Numbered from the stretch's first letter, positions 8,882 through 17,447 are shown. The stretch is 64,000 nt of DNA from Flavobacterium sp. HTF (GCF_003105115.1 NZ_QETH01000009.1:45660-109659); one strand, 5' to 3'. Program-made: numbers and translations. Notes: generated by a model not told the origin, from the sequence alone.

Positions 8882-9202
8882 TTATAAATTTTCAATATAA
8901 ATCCAGGCAATGATTCCCGATTTAAGTGTTACCTGAACTCTTTTGTAAGAGTTAGATTCGAATAAATCTGCTTTTGCCAGATCCGAGCTGGAAATATCGA
9001 AAACAATACCTTTTATAGCATCAGATAGATTATCGCTTGCAACTGCCACAAAATAATCTGTCATTCCAAATTCTTCTTCGATCTGAAGGTCCTTTAGTTT
9101 GTAGCCTGAAAGCTGATCTCTTGTTCCGGTTAGTATTTTATTAAAAACCTGCATTTGAATTTCTCTTGATTGTAATGTCCCGTATGAGAATATCTTTTCC
9201 AT
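8882..9202 (-). CDS. Gamma-glutamylcyclotransferase-like (AIG2/GGCT fold) protein
   Basis: About 106 residues opening MEKIFSYGTLQSREIQ; the YGTL motif is the substrate-binding hallmark of the GGCT/AIG2 fold. The family releases 5-oxoproline from gamma-glutamyl amines or peptides, though many members have unknown substrates. A longer frame begins at a TTG at 9277, but that extension runs through a dispersed hairpin repeat, so I use the ATG at 9202. It lies between trpB and the nitrilase-like gene in the trp operon. Confidence 0.8.
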   Translation of the reverse strand: MEKIFSYGTLQSREIQMQVFNKILTGTRDQLSGYKLKDLQIEEEFGMTDYFVAVASDNLSDAIKGIVFDISSSDLAKADLFESNSYKRVQVTLKSGIIAWIYIENL

Positions 9203-9231
9203 AATACTATTTTTATTCTTATTTGTTTGCG

Positions 9232-9300
9232 TTAGGGATGGGAGCGGCATCCTTTTTTGTGGCTTTTTCTGCCACAAAAAAGATATAGCGGACAGCCCGA
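9232..9300 (+). repeat. AGCGGCATCC-hairpin-GATATAGCGGA dispersed element, copy 1
   Basis: Conserved flanks GGGATgggAGCGGCATCC and GATATAGCGGACAG enclose an 11-bp stem TTTTTTGTGGC (9253-9263) / GCCACAAAAAA (9271-9281) with a 7-base loop. The element stands between trpB and the GGCT gene. Two further copies, at 27712-27772 and 43177-43241, keep the flanks but have different stems. Confidence 0.8.
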
Positions 9301-9331
9301 CCCTTGGGTAACGCCAAAATTATACTTTTTC

Positions 9332-10513
9332 CTATAATTTAAAATAATCTATGTAAGTATTTAAGTCTTTATCTCCTCTTCCGGAAAGACTTATTACAAC
9401 AATATCGTCCGGTTTGAATTTTTTATCGTTTAAAACGGCCAAAGCGTGAGAAGATTCTATCGCAGGAATAATTCCTTCCAGCTTGCAAAGTTCCATTCCG
9501 GCTATCATCGCATCATCATCAGTAACAGAGAAAAATTCGCCTCTTCCGGTCTGCGCCAAATGAGCGTGCATTGGGCCAACACCAGGATAATCCAGACCTG
9601 CAGAAATAGAATACGGTTCTGTAATCTGTCCGTCTGTTGTTTGCATCAAAAGTGTTTTGCATCCGTGAATAATTCCCATTTTTCCCAGTTTACTGGTTGC
9701 GGCGCTATGACCGCTGTTTACTCCCAGTCCGGCAGCTTCAACGGCAATAATTCCCACCGCAGGTTCGTGCAAAAAGTGATAAAAAGTTCCGGCTGCGTTA
9801 CTTCCTCCGCCAATACAGGCCACAACATAATCAGGGTTTTCGCGCCCTTCTTTTTCTTTTAGCTGTGATTTGATTTCTTCTGAAATAATACTCTGAAAAC
9901 GGGTCACCATATCCGGATAAGGATGCGGGCCAATTGCCGAACCAATGATATAATGCGTATCAACAGGATTATTAATCCAGTCGCGGATAGCTTCATTAGT
10001 GGCATCTTTTAGGGTTCTTGATCCTGAAAGAGCCGGACGAACTTCTGCGCCGAGCATTTTCATTCGGGCAACATTTGGAGCCTGACGCGCAATGTCGATT
10101 TCGCCCATATATACAATACATTCCAGGCCCATTAAAGCACAGACTGTAGCAGTTGCAACACCATGCTGACCCGCTCCGGTTTCGGCAATAATACGTTTTT
10201 TACCCAAGCGTTTTGCAACCAGAATCTGACCGATTGTATTGTTTATTTTATGTGCTCCGGTATGATTTAAATCTTCTCTTTTTAAGTAAATTTTGGTGTT
10301 GTATTTTTCGGATAAGCGGTTGGCATAATAAAGCGGACTTGGCCTCCCGACATAATCCCGAAGCAATTGATTGAACTCGGACTGAAAATCCGGCTCGGCC
10401 ATAATTTTTAAATAATTCTGGCGTAATTCTTCTACATTTGGATATAGCATTTCGGGAATATAAGCTCCTCCAAATTCTCCGTAATATCCTTTTTCGTCTA
10501 CGTTAAAATTCAT
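9332..10513 (-). CDS. trpB: Tryptophan synthase beta subunit
   Basis: The 393-residue PLP enzyme condenses indole with serine to tryptophan. The PLP Schiff-base lysine is K89 in HTGAHKINN. The phosphate loop [15 protein letters not shown] and the [12 protein letters not shown] segment are intact. Its length matches ordinary TrpB1. It follows trpF by 11 bases. Downstream comes a hairpin repeat, then two non-trp genes, before trpA. Confidence 0.98.
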   Translation of the reverse strand: MNFNVDEKGYYGEFGGAYIPEMLYPNVEELRQNYLKIMAEPDFQSEFNQLLRDYVGRPSPLYYANRLSEKYNTKIYLKREDLNHTGAHKINNTIGQILVAKRLGKKRIIAETGAGQHGVATATVCALMGLECIVYMGEIDIARQAPNVARMKMLGAEVRPALSGSRTLKDATNEAIRDWINNPVDTHYIIGSAIGPHPYPDMVTRFQSIISEEIKSQLKEKEGRENPDYVVACIGGGSNAAGTFYHFLHEPAVGIIAVEAAGLGVNSGHSAATSKLGKMGIIHGCKTLLMQTTDGQITEPYSISAGLDYPGVGPMHAHLAQTGRGEFFSVTDDDAMIAGMELCKLEGIIPAIESSHALAVLNDKKFKPDDIVVISLSGRGDKDLNTYIDYFKL

Positions 10514-10524
10514 TTTTTTAAATT

Positions 10525-11157
10525 TTAAAAGTTTGCAACTTCAAATTTTCGTTTGAAATTGGTTAATAGATTTTTGTTTTTCAGCCCCGGTTCGATTTCA
10601 AATTTACTATTTACATCAACAGCATAAATAGGCAAGTTGCTTTTTGAAATTTCCTCTATGGCTTTTAATTCATTAATTCCGATTCCGCCGCTCAAAAAGA
10701 AGGGTTTGTCCGAATTGTATTTTTTCAATATTGTCCAGTCAAAAGTGGTTCCGTTACCGCCCGGTAATTTTCCTTTGGTGTCAAATAAAAAATAATCACA
10801 CACTGGTTCAAAAGGTTTTATGACTTCAAAATCAAAATTGTCATCGGCAGAAAAGGCTTTTATGATTTCGACTTTTTTTGGCAATTGTTTCTTTAATTCT
10901 GATATAAATTCAACCGATTCGTTTCCGTGTAACTGAACGGCTTGTAAATTATGTTTTTTGACCTTTTCTAAAATTTCTTCCTGGCTCTGATTTACAAAAA
11001 CGCCTACTTTTTTAATTGTTTTTATAAGTTCAGGAATGTCTTGGGTAATGTATCGTGCGGATTTGTCCCAGAAAATAAATCCCATATAATCGGGCAGGAG
11101 CGAACCTACTTCGATTATATTTTCGGGATATTTCATACCGCATATTTTGAGTTTCAT
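10525..11157 (-). CDS. trpF: Phosphoribosylanthranilate isomerase
   Basis: The 210-residue (beta/alpha)8 enzyme converts phosphoribosylanthranilate to CdRP. The N-terminal [14 protein letters not shown] contains the catalytic Cys (C6). The second catalytic acid is in DYFLFDTKG, and the phosphate site is [11 protein letters not shown]. It is stand-alone rather than fused to trpC, as is usual in Bacteroidota. A repeat-rich 147-base spacer separates it from trpC. Confidence 0.97.
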   Translation of the reverse strand: MKLKICGMKYPENIIEVGSLLPDYMGFIFWDKSARYITQDIPELIKTIKKVGVFVNQSQEEILEKVKKHNLQAVQLHGNESVEFISELKKQLPKKVEIIKAFSADDNFDFEVIKPFEPVCDYFLFDTKGKLPGGNGTTFDWTILKKYNSDKPFFLSGGIGINELKAIEEISKSNLPIYAVDVNSKFEIEPGLKNKNLLTNFKRKFEVANF

Positions 11158-11161
11158 TTTT

Positions 11162-11315
11162 TTTATGCTTTAGGCAATAAGCTTTAAGCTTTAGGCTTTG
11201 TACTTTATGCTGATTCTTTTTTATGCTTTAAGCAATACGCTTAGACTTTAATGTTTAATTTTTTTTCGATGTTTGTTAAAAGCTTACAGCCTATAGCTTA
11301 CGGCTTACAGCTGAC
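11162..11315. repeat. AAGCTTTA/AGGCTTT quasi-periodic repeat between trpC and trpF
   Basis: Text such as GCAATAAGCTTTAAGCTTT then AGGCTTTG, repeated with a period near 7, is followed by the complementary AGCTTACAGCCTATAGCTT, so the spacer can fold on itself. There is no coding capacity. It is one of several different heptad- or octad-like repeat families filling the spacers of this operon. Confidence 0.6.
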
Positions 11316-12084
11316 TTATAAAGTCAATAGCTGCCTGGCCGGCGTTATCGGTTTTCATGAAGTTTTCTCCAATTAAGAAACCTTTGTAGCCGTATGGTTT
11401 TAGTTCCTGAATGGCTTCGATTGATGAAATACCGCTTTCTGAAACTTTTACAAAATCATCCGGAATTTGCGATGCTAATTCTTTGCTGAAATCCAGACTT
11501 ACTTTGAATGTTTTTAAATTTCGGTTGTTTACCCCAATCATATCTAAAGTTGGCATAATCGATTTTTCTAATTCTTCCTGATTGTGAACTTCCAGTAAAA
11601 CTTCTAAACCTAATTTTTGAGCAAATTCAGATAATGATTTGATTTCGTCACGGGTCAAAACGGCTGCAATCAGTAAAATCAAATCGGCTCCGTGAGCTTT
11701 GGCTTCCAAAATCTGATATTCATCTACTATAAATTCTTTTCGCAAAAGCGGAATATTTACAGACGCTCTTGCTAAAAGCAAATCGTCTAAAGAACCTCCG
11801 AAATATTTTCCGTCAGTCAAAACAGAAATTCCGCAGGCACCGGCATTTTCGTATCCTTTTACAACTTCTTCAACCGTAAAATTATTGTTGATGATTGATT
11901 TTGAAGGAGAACGACGTTTATGTTCGGCTATAACTCCCGAATTGCTTTCTTTTAATTTATGGCTCAGGGAAATGGTTTTTCTTTCAAAAAAAACAGAACT
12001 TTCCAATTGCGAAACCGGAATGATTGATTTTTTCAGAAGTACTTCTCGTTGTTTATCAAATATTATTTTATCTAAGATATTCAT
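11305..12084 (-). CDS. trpC: Indole-3-glycerol phosphate synthase
   Basis: The 259-residue TIM barrel closes CdRP to indole-3-glycerol phosphate. The signature AEHKRRSPSKSIIN carries the catalytic Lys, with further active-site segments VLTDGKYFGGS, LLRKEFIVDEYQ and IGVNNRNL. The product goes to TrpA. The last codons overlap the edge of a repeat-rich spacer. Confidence 0.97.
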   Translation of the reverse strand: MNILDKIIFDKQREVLLKKSIIPVSQLESSVFFERKTISLSHKLKESNSGVIAEHKRRSPSKSIINNNFTVEEVVKGYENAGACGISVLTDGKYFGGSLDDLLLARASVNIPLLRKEFIVDEYQILEAKAHGADLILLIAAVLTRDEIKSLSEFAQKLGLEVLLEVHNQEELEKSIMPTLDMIGVNNRNLKTFKVSLDFSKELASQIPDDFVKVSESGISSIEAIQELKPYGYKGFLIGENFMKTDNAGQAAIDFISQL

Positions 12085-12093
12085 TGTTTATTT

Positions 12094-12150
12094 GTTTCAG
12101 GTTTCAAGTTTCAGGTTTGCTCCAACAACTAGAAACCTGAAACTTGAAAC
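12094..12150. repeat. AGGTTTC heptad repeat, inverted
   Basis: GTTTCAGGTTTCAAGTTTC and more (12094-12118) is followed by GAAACCTGAAACTTGAAAC (12132-12150), an inverted copy. It can form a long hairpin between trpC and trpD. Related heptad repeats are at 13194-13250, 13865-13905, 14377-14461 and 21463-21484. Confidence 0.7.
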
Positions 12151-12156
12151 AATTCT

Positions 12157-13149
12157 TTACTTGCTTAGTTCTTGTAATTTTTTGAGTGCCTGATGTCCTT
12201 TACCGGAAAATAGACTTTCTTTGGCAAGTTCAAAACCTTCTTGCGGACTGCACTTTGTTACTGTCGAAATTGCCATTGCAGCATTGGCACAAACCACATT
12301 ATTTTGTGCTTCGTTTCCTTTTCCTGAAATGATAGTAGTAAACATTTCTGCTGATTCTTCAATTGTTTTTCCGCCTTCGATTTCCGTTTGAGATAAAAGA
12401 CGAACGCCAAAATCTTCCGGTTTCAACATTCCTTCCATGTGGCTGGTAATGATTTTAGTAGGTCCGGTTAATGAAATTTCGTCATAACCGTCAAGCGAAT
12501 GCAAAATCGTAAAATTGACATTGGTATTTTGGTATAAATAGGCATACATTCTCGCTAGTTCCAAATTGAAAACCCCTACCAGCTGATTGTTTGGAAATGA
12601 CGGATTTACCATAGGTCCCAACATATTAAAAAAGGTTTTTACAGCCAGTTCTTTTCTGATTGGGCCGACATTTTTCATCGCCGGGTGAAACAGGGGAGCG
12701 TGCAGCACACAAATTCCGGCCTGATCGATACATTTTTCTAAAAACGAAGGATCATTACTGAATTTAATACCCATTTTTTCCATTACGTTGCTTGATCCTG
12801 AAATAGATGAAACCCCGTAATTTCCGTGCTTGGCTACTTTTATTCCGGCTCCGGCTGCTATAAATGAAGCTAAGGTCGAAATGTTGAACGTATCTTTTCC
12901 GTCACCGCCCGTTCCGCACAAATCGATGGTATTGTAAGCTGATAAATCAACACGAATGCATAATTCCAATAAAGCTTCGCGAAAGCCCGAAAGCTCGTCA
13001 ATCGTAATGCTTCGCATCATAAAAACAGTCAAAAAAGCCGAAATCTGACTTGGATTATACTGACCGCTTGAAATATTAATCAATACGTTTTTTGCTTCTT
13101 CTTTTGAAAGTATTTCGTGATTGATTAATTTGTTTAATATAGTTTTCAT
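12157..13149 (-). CDS. trpD: Anthranilate phosphoribosyltransferase
   Basis: The 330-residue enzyme transfers phosphoribose from PRPP to anthranilate. The PRPP/anthranilate site CGTGGDGKDTFNIST (about residues 78-92), the KHGNYGVSS loop and the FNMLGPMVNPS segment are all present. It is full length and not fused to trpG. Confidence 0.97.
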   Translation of the reverse strand: MKTILNKLINHEILSKEEAKNVLINISSGQYNPSQISAFLTVFMMRSITIDELSGFREALLELCIRVDLSAYNTIDLCGTGGDGKDTFNISTLASFIAAGAGIKVAKHGNYGVSSISGSSNVMEKMGIKFSNDPSFLEKCIDQAGICVLHAPLFHPAMKNVGPIRKELAVKTFFNMLGPMVNPSFPNNQLVGVFNLELARMYAYLYQNTNVNFTILHSLDGYDEISLTGPTKIITSHMEGMLKPEDFGVRLLSQTEIEGGKTIEESAEMFTTIISGKGNEAQNNVVCANAAMAISTVTKCSPQEGFELAKESLFSGKGHQALKKLQELSK

Positions 13150-13250
13150 TTTTTCTTTAAGTTGCTAAGGTTCTAAGTTGCTGAGATACTGAGTTTTTGT
13201 TTCAAGTTTCAAGTTTTCGCTAACCTGAAACCTGAAACCTGAAACAAAAT
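13150..13250. repeat. Mixed octad (GGTTCTAAGTTGCTGA) and heptad (CAAGTTT/CCTGAAA) repeats
   Basis: The spacer between trpG and trpD opens with AAGTTGCTAAGGTTCTAAG-type octads (13157-13190). It continues with GTTTCAAGTTTCAAG and the inverted ACCTGAAACCTGAAA (13199-13246). It is non-coding and hairpin-forming. Confidence 0.65.
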
Positions 13251-13256
13251 TTTATT

Positions 13257-13823
13257 TTAACTCTTAATCCAGTTCTCTAAAATTCTTTTTCCTTTTGGAG
13301 TTAAAACACTTTCGGGATGAAACTGAACGCCTCTTACATCATAATTTTTGTGTCTTAATGACATGATTTGACCGTTTTCGTCTATTGAAGTTGCTTCCAG
13401 AACGTCTGGTAAATTAGCGTCAACCACCCACGAGTGATACCTTCCCACTTCGAATTCATTCCCTAAACCTTCAAACAAAATTTCGTCTGAAACTACTGTT
13501 TTTACATTTGTAGCAACTCCATGGTATACTTTGTCAAGATTTGAAAGTGTTCCTCCAAAAACTTCTCCTATTGCCTGCTGTCCTAAACAAACGCCTAAAA
13601 TACTTTTTGTTGGAGCATATTTTTCGATTACCGCTTTTAATAAACCGGCTTCATCAGGAATTCCGGGGCCTGGCGAAAGCAATATTTTATCGAAAGAAGC
13701 GATTTCGTCAATTTCGAATTCGTCGTTTCTGTAAACCGTAACTTCGCAGTTTAAATCTTCTAAATAGTGCACTAAATTGTAAGTGAAACTATCGTAATTG
13801 TCTATAACTAATATTTTTTTCAT
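13257..13823 (-). CDS. trpG: Anthranilate synthase component II (glutamine amidotransferase)
   Basis: The 188-residue class I glutamine amidotransferase supplies ammonia to TrpE. The nucleophile is C79 in GVCLGQQAIG. The His-Glu of the triad are in GVQFHPESVLT, and the oxyanion region is LLSPGPGIPDEAG. Trp operon context favours trpG over pabA, though a shared role in folate synthesis is possible. Confidence 0.95.
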   Translation of the reverse strand: MKKILVIDNYDSFTYNLVHYLEDLNCEVTVYRNDEFEIDEIASFDKILLSPGPGIPDEAGLLKAVIEKYAPTKSILGVCLGQQAIGEVFGGTLSNLDKVYHGVATNVKTVVSDEILFEGLGNEFEVGRYHSWVVDANLPDVLEATSIDENGQIMSLRHKNYDVRGVQFHPESVLTPKGKRILENWIKS

Positions 13824-13905
13824 TTTTCTTAAGGTTCTAAGTTGCTACGGTTCTGAGTTACTAAGTTTCAACTTGAAACCTGAAACAAAGAAAACCTGAA
13901 ACTAA
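13824..13905. repeat. Octad and heptad repeats between the lipoprotein gene and trpG
   Basis: AAGGTTCTAAGTTGCTACGG and CTGAGTTACTAAG units are followed by TTGAAACCTGAAAC copies. Same families as the other trp spacers. Confidence 0.6.
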
Positions 13906-13910
13906 ATTTT

Positions 13911-14354
13911 CTATTTTTCCCGAACGTATTTTTCATTGATAATACGGTCGATTCCTAATTTTTCTACTTTTTCGATTCCTTTTTGAATCAGAGTGTCATT
14001 TTTAATTTTTACTACAAATTCAAATTTGCCGTTTTCCCATTGCCTGTTATTAAAAAACTCCAGATTTTCTGTGTATATACTGTCTTTTAAAGTGTATTTT
14101 CCGCCTCCGCCAAAAAACACGGCATTTGTTGAATCCTTGCCATTATGTAAATCATGATTGAAAAAAGCAAAATGGGTATCATTTATAATTTTAATCATTT
14201 TTGTTTTTGGATTGAAAGTCGAAAACGTTGAATCTTTTTCTGTTGTTTCAGCTGATATAAGACGCCAGGTTCCCTGAATTGAATTCTCCCTTTTTTCTGA
14301 ATTACAAGAGGTTATAGTAACGATTAAAATTAAAATTGATAATGCTTTTTTCAT
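13911..14354 (-). CDS. Small lipoprotein of unknown function inside the trp operon
   Basis: 147 residues with a lipoprotein signal (MKKALSILILIVTITSC; lipobox ITSC), followed by IQGTWRLISAETT. A GTW start to a beta-rich body is common in lipocalin-like flavobacterial lipoproteins. It is probably anchored in a membrane facing the periplasm. It sits between trpE and trpG, an unexpected place for a surface protein, and is flanked on both sides by repeat-filled spacers. No function can be assigned. Confidence 0.75.
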   Translation of the reverse strand: MKKALSILILIVTITSCNSEKRENSIQGTWRLISAETTEKDSTFSTFNPKTKMIKIINDTHFAFFNHDLHNGKDSTNAVFFGGGGKYTLKDSIYTENLEFFNNRQWENGKFEFVVKIKNDTLIQKGIEKVEKLGIDRIINEKYVREK

Positions 14355-14376
14355 GATTTTGTGGTTTTTGGTTATT

Positions 14377-14461
14377 GTTTCAGGTTTCAGGTTTCACGTT
14401 CCAACAACTTGACCCGAGGCTGAAAGCCGAACGGGCGAAGCAAACTTGAAACCTGAAACAA
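14377..14461. repeat. AGGTTTC heptad repeat between trpE and the lipoprotein gene
   Basis: GTTTCAGGTTTCAGGTTTC at the left end and AAACTTGAAACCTGAAAC at the right end form inverted arms. A GAGGCTGAAAGCCGAA hairpin lies in the middle. Confidence 0.65.
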
Positions 14462-14468
14462 AAGAAAT

Positions 14469-15869
14469 CTATATTTGTTCTGCCATTTCAAGCGCAGTAT
14501 TCAACGCTCTTAATTTATTATACACTTCCTGCATTTCGCTTTCTTCATCTGAGCTGGCAACAATTCCGGCACCGGCCTGACAATGCAGCTGATGGTTTTT
14601 GGAAAGGAAAGTCCGGATCATAATAGCATGATTAAAATTGCCTTCAAAGTCCATAAAGCCAATGGCACCGCCATAAAAATTACGATTGGTTTTTTCATAA
14701 TCTTCGATTAACTGCATGGCTCTGTGTTTTGGTGCACCGCTCAAAGTTCCTGCCGGGAAAGTATCGGCAACAACCTGCATGGTAGTGGCTTTTTCATGTA
14801 AATGTCCCGTAACTTTTGATACTAAGTGAATTACATGCGAGAAAAACTGAACTTCTCTGTATTTTTCTACGTTTACATCGTGTCCGTTTCGGCTTAAATC
14901 ATTTCTTGCCAAATCGACAAGCATTACGTGTTCGCTGTTTTCTTTTTTATCTTCAGAAAGTTCTTTTGCCAAAAGAGCGTCGCGTTCGTCATTTCCGGTT
15001 CTTTTGAAAGTTCCTGCGATTGGGTGAATTTCGGCCTTTCTGTTTTTTACAATAATTTGTGCTTCAGGAGAAGAACCGAATATTTTGAAATCGCCATAAT
15101 CAAAAAAGAATAGATATGGAGATGGATTAATACTTCTTAAAGCTCTGTAAACATTAAATTCATCACCTTTAAATCCTTGTGTAAAACGACGTGATAAAAC
15201 CAGTTGGAAAACGTCTCCGCGGAAACAGTGTTTTTTAGCTAAAGCCACATTATGTTTAAATTCTTCATCGGTAAGGTTTGAGAATCCTTCGCCTTCTTTG
15301 GTGAACTTATAGGAAGCAATATTTCTGGATTGCAATAATTGCTCAATTTCTGCAATGTTGTTTTTTCCATCAACGCTGTGGCAGAAAATATAAGCTTCGT
15401 TTTTGAAGTGATTTATGGCAATGATATTTTGATACACCGCATAAAATACGTCCGGAATTGAAGTCGCGTTGTCTTTTTTAGCAATGGAAACTTTTTCGAA
15501 ATAACGAACAGCATCGTAAGAAATGTATCCGAATAAACCGTTGTTAATGAATTTGAAATCATTTTTCTCAGACTTAAACTGACTTGAAAATTCCTGAATT
15601 ATTTCCGGAATATTCGTTGAAGCATCTACTGAAATTGTTTCTGCAGTTCCGTCAGGAAACGTTTTTGTGATCACTTCGTTTTCGATTTTAATCGTTGCAA
15701 TCGGGTTACAGCAAACGTAAGAGAAACTATTGTCATTTCCGTGATAATCACTACTTTCCAGTAACAGACTGTTTGGAAATTTATCTCTTATCTTAAAATA
15801 AATACTTACCGGCGTGATGGTGTCTGCCAGAATTTGTTTGTAGTGTGTGTTGAGTATAAAAGGTTTCAA
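14469..15869 (-). CDS. trpE: Anthranilate synthase component I
   Basis: The 466-residue chorismate-using enzyme starts the tryptophan pathway. The C-terminal catalytic domain contains FQLVLSRRF, the IAGTFKRTGNDERDALLAKEL segment in two parts, TFPAGTLSGAPKHRAM and AGAGIVASSDEESEM, typical of TrpE/PabB. The N-terminal domain keeps LLESSDYHG, which resembles the feedback (tryptophan) site LLES-S motif, so allosteric inhibition by tryptophan is likely. It is the first structural gene after the attenuator. Confidence 0.96.
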   Translation of the reverse strand: MKPFILNTHYKQILADTITPVSIYFKIRDKFPNSLLLESSDYHGNDNSFSYVCCNPIATIKIENEVITKTFPDGTAETISVDASTNIPEIIQEFSSQFKSEKNDFKFINNGLFGYISYDAVRYFEKVSIAKKDNATSIPDVFYAVYQNIIAINHFKNEAYIFCHSVDGKNNIAEIEQLLQSRNIASYKFTKEGEGFSNLTDEEFKHNVALAKKHCFRGDVFQLVLSRRFTQGFKGDEFNVYRALRSINPSPYLFFFDYGDFKIFGSSPEAQIIVKNRKAEIHPIAGTFKRTGNDERDALLAKELSEDKKENSEHVMLVDLARNDLSRNGHDVNVEKYREVQFFSHVIHLVSKVTGHLHEKATTMQVVADTFPAGTLSGAPKHRAMQLIEDYEKTNRNFYGGAIGFMDFEGNFNHAIMIRTFLSKNHQLHCQAGAGIVASSDEESEMQEVYNKLRALNTALEMAEQI

Positions 15870-15918
15870 TGTATATAGATTTTAATTTTTTAATATTTTT
15901 TGTGTTTTGGTTTGAACC

Positions 15919-15952
15919 AAAAAAAAAGGCTTGTCGTGATGACAAGCCTTTT
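15919..15952 (-). terminator. Attenuator terminator of the trp leader
   Basis: In the minus-strand transcript GGCTTGTC-ATCAC-GACAAGCC forms an 8-bp GC-rich stem, extended by A/U pairs and followed by a run of nine Us (15927 down to 15919). It lies between the Trp-rich leader peptide and trpE, so it aborts transcription when tryptophan is plentiful. Confidence 0.92.
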
Positions 15953-15995
15953 ATATTTATAGTTTTACAATACCATAGGAAGCTTTGTTCACGAC
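15933..15995 (-). promoter_or_regulatory. Predicted trp antiterminator pairing
   Basis: GTCGTGA (15995-15989, overlapping the leader stop codon) is complementary to TCACGAC (15939-15933, terminator loop and 3' arm). The adjoining ACAAAGC (15988-15982) pairs with GCTTGT of the terminator 5' arm with one bulged A. The pairing is mutually exclusive with the terminator. A ribosome stalled on the Trp codons (16021-16013) would leave it free to form; one at the stop codon would block it. Confidence 0.8.
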
Positions 15996-16045
15996 GTTTG
16001 ACGTAAATTCTTCCACCACCAAGTATTGTTTAAAATTGTTCTCAT
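15989..16045 (-). CDS. trpL: trp operon leader peptide
   Basis: An 18-codon reading frame, MRTILNNTWWWKNLRQTS then TGA, with three consecutive Trp codons (16021-16013). Triple Trp in a tiny frame directly upstream of trpE, followed by a terminator hairpin, is the classic mark of ribosome-mediated attenuation. It lies about 18 bases downstream of a TATCTTTG promoter element. It is too short for ordinary gene callers. Confidence 0.92.
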   Translation of the reverse strand: MRTILNNTWWWKNLRQTS

Positions 16046-16062
16046 TTCTTTTTTTGTTGAAG

Positions 16063-16070
16063 CAAAGATA
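16063..16070 (-). promoter_or_regulatory. Bacteroidota -7 promoter element of the trp operon
   Basis: TATCTTTG fits TAnnTTTG exactly and ends 17 bases before the trpL start codon. No convincing -33 TTG was found at the usual distance. Confidence 0.65.
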
Positions 16071-16166
16071 TAAATGTAATTTGGATTGAGAGATATAAAA
16101 AGGCAAAAAAAACTTTTATAAATCTGAAAATTTGTTACATTTTATTTTTAATTCTTCTTTAAATGC

Positions 16167-17447
16167 TTAATTTCCGATTGCAATTGTGTTATTTATGTTT
16201 GCTCTAAAATCCGGGTTTCCTTTAATATTTGGCATAATAAATAATTCATTGTTCTTCATTTTAGTATAACCTATTCCGTTTTCAGGCTTATTATACCAGT
16301 TGTCAAGAGTACTATTGATACTGCCTGATTCGCTTGTAATACCACCATTGCAATTATTTACCACCACATTTTTGAATGTAATTTTAGATAAACTTTCATC
16401 ACCGTTTCCAACATTTGCTTCCAATAAAACAAAAGGAGTGAAACCGGAAACAATTGTATTGGTTAAACTGAAAAAAGTATTTTCTCTGACAAAAACAGAC
16501 TCCCTTACCAATCCCTGATTGTTTTCTTCAAGATTTACCAAAGTAATATTGCTTGCCGTTATTTTGGTAAATTTCTTGCTCATATCCGTATTCTGAACTT
16601 TATCATATGAATCTATCTCAAAGCATCTTGATCCTGAAACATCTGATGAAAAAGGGTGTCGGATAGCAATACTATTACTAATATTGATTTGGGCACCTTG
16701 TGTAAAATCAAAATCATCATCTGTAGTTCGGTAAGAAACTAAATTACTCATGTTCAAATCTCCACCGTAACATTCGAAAGAATCATCATTCGAAAAACTG
16801 ATTTGGATATTATTTAGGATTGTTTTTTTTCCAACACCTGCTAAGGAAAGCCCGTTAAGTTCTTTTAAAGCACTTAATTTTCGGCCTGCATATTCAATTC
16901 TCACATATTTTAAAATCCCCGAATTATCTTCTGCGTCCTGACCTCCGTAATGATTCAGAATTGGGTCTAAGTCAAATGGCAATGTGTGCAAACCTCCAAG
17001 AGTATTGATCGGTGCTTTTCCTAATACAATAATACCACCCCAGTCACCAGGTTTTCTTTCTGTTTTTTCTTTATTTGAAGTAAAAACAATAGGATCCGTT
17101 TCTAAACCTTCGGCTATAATTTTTGAACCATTTGTTATAACAAGTGTCCCGCAGCTTTTATCATCTCCACGAATTACAGTTCCCGGTTCGATACTTAAAG
17201 TAGCGTTATTTGTTACATAAACAACACCAACTAATTGATACGTATTGCGTTTTAATAATTTAGTGTCTTTATCTATTGTTCCGGCAATTATATTTGTGGC
17301 TTCGTTATATTCGTTTGCGGCAGGTTTAAAATTTGTCCAGTTGTTCATCCAGTTATTAGTTCCGATAATTCCTTTTTGCTGTTGCTGGGCGTGAAGAAAA
17401 AAACTACTGAGAAGAGTGAAAATGGCGACTTGTATTTTTGTTTTCAT
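16167..17447 (-). CDS. Secreted beta-helix-like protein of unknown function
   Basis: 426 residues with a signal peptide (MKTKIQVAIFTLLSSFFLHAQ) and no C-terminal sorting tail that I recognise. The body is rich in short beta-strand turns with Asn ladders (TNNATLSIEPGTVIRGDDKS, ISFSNDDSFECYGGDL, ISNSIAIRHPF), suggesting a right-handed parallel beta-helix. The IEPGTVIRG segment recurs in a family of large secreted Bacteroidota proteins. It is a single gene exported at least to the periplasm. Carbohydrate binding or adhesion is possible, but no catalytic motif is visible. Confidence 0.75.
   Translation of the reverse strand: MKTKIQVAIFTLLSSFFLHAQQQQKGIIGTNNWMNNWTNFKPAANEYNEATNIIAGTIDKDTKLLKRNTYQLVGVVYVTNNATLSIEPGTVIRGDDKSCGTLVITNGSKIIAEGLETDPIVFTSNKEKTERKPGDWGGIIVLGKAPINTLGGLHTLPFDLDPILNHYGGQDAEDNSGILKYVRIEYAGRKLSALKELNGLSLAGVGKKTILNNIQISFSNDDSFECYGGDLNMSNLVSYRTTDDDFDFTQGAQINISNSIAIRHPFSSDVSGSRCFEIDSYDKVQNTDMSKKFTKITASNITLVNLEENNQGLVRESVFVRENTFFSLTNTIVSGFTPFVLLEANVGNGDESLSKITFKNVVVNNCNGGITSESGSINSTLDNWYNKPENGIGYTKMKNNELFIMPNIKGNPDFRANINNTIAIGN

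Noticed and set aside
9203..9277. N-terminal extension of the GGCT-like protein from a TTG at 9277
   Set aside because: The extension is spelled by a dispersed hairpin element.
12086..14465. Heptad repeats interpreted as CRISPR-like or tRNA-like structures
   Set aside because: Period is 7-8 bases with no spacer pattern and no cloverleaf; better explained as quasi-periodic hairpin elements.
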